Of a stretch of DNA of 44,747 nt, positions 42,541-44,747 are shown piece after piece (position 1 is the first letter of the stretch; every line of letters starts with the position of its first letter). The stretch covers positions 1 through 44,747 of the forward strand of contig DAMG01000041.1 in the NCBI GenBank assembly GCA_002497025.1, read 5' to 3'. The stretch is from Euryarchaeota archaeon UBA126. GTDB lineage: Archaea > Thermoplasmatota > Poseidoniia > Poseidoniales > Thalassarchaeaceae. The notes beneath the pieces are model-generated. The model had not been told where the DNA came from. It searched no databases and saw nothing but the letters and a program-made list of their open reading frames with translations. Position numbers and translations under genes: made by a program.

Positions 42541-43806
42541 ATGGACACGGGTGATACATACACTGTGGCAGACCTCTCTCTAGCAAAGGCAGGTGGCCTA
42601 AAGGTAGACTGGGCCCGAAGCAGAATGCCGGCTCTAGCAGTATTACGCGAAAAGGCAGAGAAAGAACTGCCTTTAGCCGGTCAAAGAATTGCTGGTTGCT
42701 TGCATGTTACTAAAGAAACCGCTGTGCTAATTGAGACCATTGAGGCCGCTGGCGGTAAGGTCTCTTGGTCCGGTTGTAATCCTCTATCTACTCAAGACGA
42801 TGTAGCGGCTTGGCTTGCGTCTGAGGGTTATGATGTACATGCTTGGTATGGTCAAAATACTGAGGAGTTCTACCAATCTATTGATCGTACTCTGAAAATA
42901 AATCCAACACTTACGTTAGACGATGGTGCAGACCTAATTTATCGAGTCCATAGTAAATTTCCAGAACTAGCAGAAGACGTAATCGGAGGAACCGAAGAAA
43001 CAACCACGGGAGTTCACAGACTCAGAGCGATGGGTGAGGCAGGAGAACTCCTCTATCCTGTAATTGCAGTCAATGACGCATCTACCAAGTGGGACTTCGA
43101 CAATGTACATGGAACAGGCCAATCAACCCTTGACGGAATCATCCGAGCGACTAGTGTGTTGCTAGCAGGCAAAAGCTTCGTGGTTGCCGGATACGGACAT
43201 TGTGGCAAGGGATTAGCCAACCGTGCTCGCGGCATGGGTGCCAATGTAATCGTCACGGAAGTCGATCCAATCGCTGCTCTGAAAGCAGTCATGGATGGAT
43301 ACCGTGTGATGCAGATGGATGATGCTGCAAAGATTGGCGACATATTCTGCACAGCAACTGGAATGAAGGATGTAATCATAGGGCGTCATTTCGACATTAT
43401 GAAAGAAGGAGCAATCGTTTGTAATACAGGGCATTATGATTGCGAAATCAATATTTCACATCTTGAAGATAGAGCCAAGAAAATTTACACGATTAGGGAA
43501 GATAACGAAGCTTTCCAACTCAAAGATGGCCGTACTATACATTTGCTTGCTCGTGGAAGACTGGTTAATCTAGCTGCAGCAGAAGGCCATCCAAGCGAAG
43601 TAATGGATATGTCATTCGCCAATCAATTCCTAGCGCTTTGCCGATTAGCGGCTGAGGGTCAAGGATACGACAATATCGTCTACGACATTAGTGCCGAACA
43701 AGATAGTGAATTGGCAAGGTTAAAACTCACAGCAGAAGGAATTAGTATCGATAGTTTGACCAATGAGCAACTAGCCTATCTGGAAGATTATTCTGCAGGG
43801 ACATGA
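42541..43806 (+). CDS. ahcY: S-adenosyl-L-homocysteine hydrolase
   Basis: Splits S-adenosylhomocysteine to adenosine and homocysteine, recycling the product of methylations. The 421-residue protein is the short form typical of archaea and Thermotoga. It has LPLAGQRIAGCLHVTKETAVL at ~40-60 in pieces, VNDASTKWDFDNVHGTGQSTLDG, where K and D act on the substrate, and the NAD-binding GYGHCGKG starting at Gly217. CNTGHYDCEI and LLARGRLVNLA near the C-terminus complete the family pattern. The ATG at 42541 starts the conserved VADLSLAKAG region. The leader holds overlapping inverted repeats. Confidence 0.95.
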   Translation: MDTGDTYTVADLSLAKAGGLKVDWARSRMPALAVLREKAEKELPLAGQRIAGCLHVTKETAVLIETIEAAGGKVSWSGCNPLSTQDDVAAWLASEGYDVHAWYGQNTEEFYQSIDRTLKINPTLTLDDGADLIYRVHSKFPELAEDVIGGTEETTTGVHRLRAMGEAGELLYPVIAVNDASTKWDFDNVHGTGQSTLDGIIRATSVLLAGKSFVVAGYGHCGKGLANRARGMGANVIVTEVDPIAALKAVMDGYRVMQMDDAAKIGDIFCTATGMKDVIIGRHFDIMKEGAIVCNTGHYDCEINISHLEDRAKKIYTIREDNEAFQLKDGRTIHLLARGRLVNLAAAEGHPSEVMDMSFANQFLALCRLAAEGQGYDNIVYDISAEQDSELARLKLTAEGISIDSLTNEQLAYLEDYSAGT

Positions 43807-43820
43807 GAAATAATTCAGAG

Positions 43821-44747
43821 TTAATCTTCGGATTCCTCAGCCTCTCCCCACCAACTTTCCGTGTTTGAAAAATCTGGTAGTTTTGGTTTCCACTTTTTAT
43901 CAATAATTTCGTCTGATTGTATAATTTTACTATGGCGGTCTTGGAAGGCTTCAGTTCGTTTTCCAATCGTATGATTGTAGAGTTTACTACCGCGAATTTC
44001 GGTAGGCACACAGATCTTTGCTGAAGTTGCCTCTACATCGATTGCCCTTTCTAAGTCGAGTGCGTGTCGGTTTAGTTTTTGCAATAATCCAGCACCGGCT
44101 CGACTTATCCCCGAAAATAGACCTAGAATAATCAAAAACACCAAAATGAAGCCATATTGACTACCTCCAAGTGCACTCATGGCTATAGTGCCAATAATGA
44201 ATACAATTGGAGCAACAAAAGTGAACAGGAAGAAAGTCTCAGAGAGTGGTTTACGAGTTTTCATTCGACCGATTATCTCCCATCGAGGATGTTTGGGATT
44301 TTGTGGCCTGAATATTTCCTCTTTCTCCATTTTGGCCGCCTTGTCAACCATCTGTCTAACTCGATCCATATTCATTAGTTGCTTACGGTCTGGTTGTTCC
44401 ATCCCTGAGTCGAACATGATTTCCAACAACTCGCTAGCTTCGGAATACATCCCAAGTCGTACAAGAATGGCAATTTGTTCGATTAGTGGTGTCACATCTC
44501 CGGGGTTGACTTGCCTTCTTTGCTGCCACCACTCAAGTGCCTCTTCTAGCATACCTAGGTGATCAACGAGAAGAATTCCTCCTAATGCCCACGATTCTGT
44601 ATCCTCCGGTTCCAGTCTCACGACATTTTGTAATGCGGCATAAGCACTAGCCGCTTGTGATAAAGTAGGCATATCTTGTACACCTCTCCTTGCGGCTGGA
44701 AGAGTCATCCTTGCGGTCATTTTCCAAGCGGCGGCATGGTCAGGCTC
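43821..44747 (-). CDS. TPR-containing two-helix membrane protein, 5' end outside window
   Basis: The frame stays open to the window edge: codons upstream of the first internal ATG (44720) read EPDHAAAWK, a TPR-like phrase, so the true start is beyond 44747. The visible ~309 residues have TPR-like helical pairs at the N-terminal end (LQNVVRLEPEDTESWALGG, ALEWWQQRRQVNPGDV, MYSEASELLEIMF), then two hydrophobic segments (FFLFTFVAPIVFIIGTIAM, YGFILVFLIILGLFS) and a charged C-terminal part. The TPR part probably faces the cytoplasm. No specific function is seen. It is convergent with ahcY, 14 bases between stops. Confidence 0.75.
   Translation of the reverse strand, partial: EPDHAAAWKMTARMTLPAARRGVQDMPTLSQAASAYAALQNVVRLEPEDTESWALGGILLVDHLGMLEEALEWWQQRRQVNPGDVTPLIEQIAILVRLGMYSEASELLEIMFDSGMEQPDRKQLMNMDRVRQMVDKAAKMEKEEIFRPQNPKHPRWEIIGRMKTRKPLSETFFLFTFVAPIVFIIGTIAMSALGGSQYGFILVFLIILGLFSGISRAGAGLLQKLNRHALDLERAIDVEATSAKICVPTEIRGSKLYNHTIGKRTEAFQDRHSKIIQSDEIIDKKWKPKLPDFSNTESWWGEAEESED

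Noticed and set aside
1..44747. CRISPR arrays, insertion sequences, prophage or integron parts, defence islands
   Set aside because: No regularly spaced direct repeats, transposase, integrase, capsid or restriction genes were seen; all long frames are accounted for by the listed genes.

Overview
The window reads as a chromosome fragment of a planktonic, aerobic euryarchaeon, most probably Marine Group II (Ca. Poseidoniales) or a close Thermoplasmatota relative. This placement is inference from gene content. Archaeal markers are RadA, a Hel308-type helicase, the KEOPS subunit Cgi121, RNA polymerase subunit K (Rpb6-like), an archaeal NFACT/Rqc2 protein, a two-subunit 2-oxoacid:ferredoxin oxidoreductase and the short form of AdoHcy hydrolase. 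Alongside them are genes of bacterial flavour (heme O and heme A synthases, thiolase, tryptophan 2,3-dioxygenase) and very long secreted, C-terminally anchored surface proteins. Coding density is very high; no gap between genes exceeds about 180 bases. There are two tRNA genes, no rRNA, no CRISPR array, no insertion sequence and no phage signature.

Layout. 1-3174: 3' end of a secreted beta-propeller protein, dihydroorotase (pyrC), initiator tRNA-Met, radA. 3208-8802, minus strand: M3 oligopeptidase with a small zinc-finger protein upstream, cgi121 behind hel308, and a DoxX-like membrane protein. 8851-10799: divergent thioesterase and aspartoacylase/AstE-like deacylase. 10803-20867, minus strand: a calcium-repeat subtilase, a LeuA-type Claisen enzyme, ctaB, ctaA, rpoK, thiolase, tryptophan 2,3-dioxygenase. 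20938-24789: a leaderless GNAT acetyltransferase, an NFACT protein (minus), and an unrecognised protein with an HEYFH motif. 24793-28299: a two-gene minus operon (NUDIX-metallo-beta-lactamase fusion, alpha/beta hydrolase), then on plus an aldo/keto reductase and a 59-residue membrane protein. 28306-35298: tRNA-Gln, korB-korA (minus), a membrane-anchored cyclophilin and aconitase (plus). 35330-42475: a 208-residue unknown protein and a 2149-residue surface protein. 42541-44747: ahcY and the 3' part of a TPR membrane protein that leaves the window.

How the genes fit together. ctaB and ctaA make heme A for an aa3-type terminal oxidase, so the cell respires oxygen. Aconitase and the KorAB-type oxidoreductase are TCA-cycle steps using ferredoxin. 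The peptidase, subtilase, deacylase, tryptophan dioxygenase and thiolase suggest a protein- and lipid-degrading heterotroph. Several genes inside or behind other genes have a GGTGA ribosome-binding site about 4-6 bases before the start (radA, korB, the alpha/beta hydrolase, the 208-residue gene). In contrast the GNAT gene and both tRNAs have a TATA-like box about 25-26 bases before the first base of the gene, suggesting leaderless transcripts.

The main things worth a second look are: the unrecognised HEYFH protein; the NUDIX/LACTB2-like fusion whose start codon lies in the loop of an 11-bp inverted repeat; the ~94-residue composite calcium/MopE repeat of the subtilase; the giant propeller plus amidotransferase-like surface protein; a recurrent CCCC-WWW-GGGG palindrome; and the insertion-bearing Hel308. 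I found no clear new multi-gene defence or mobile system here.
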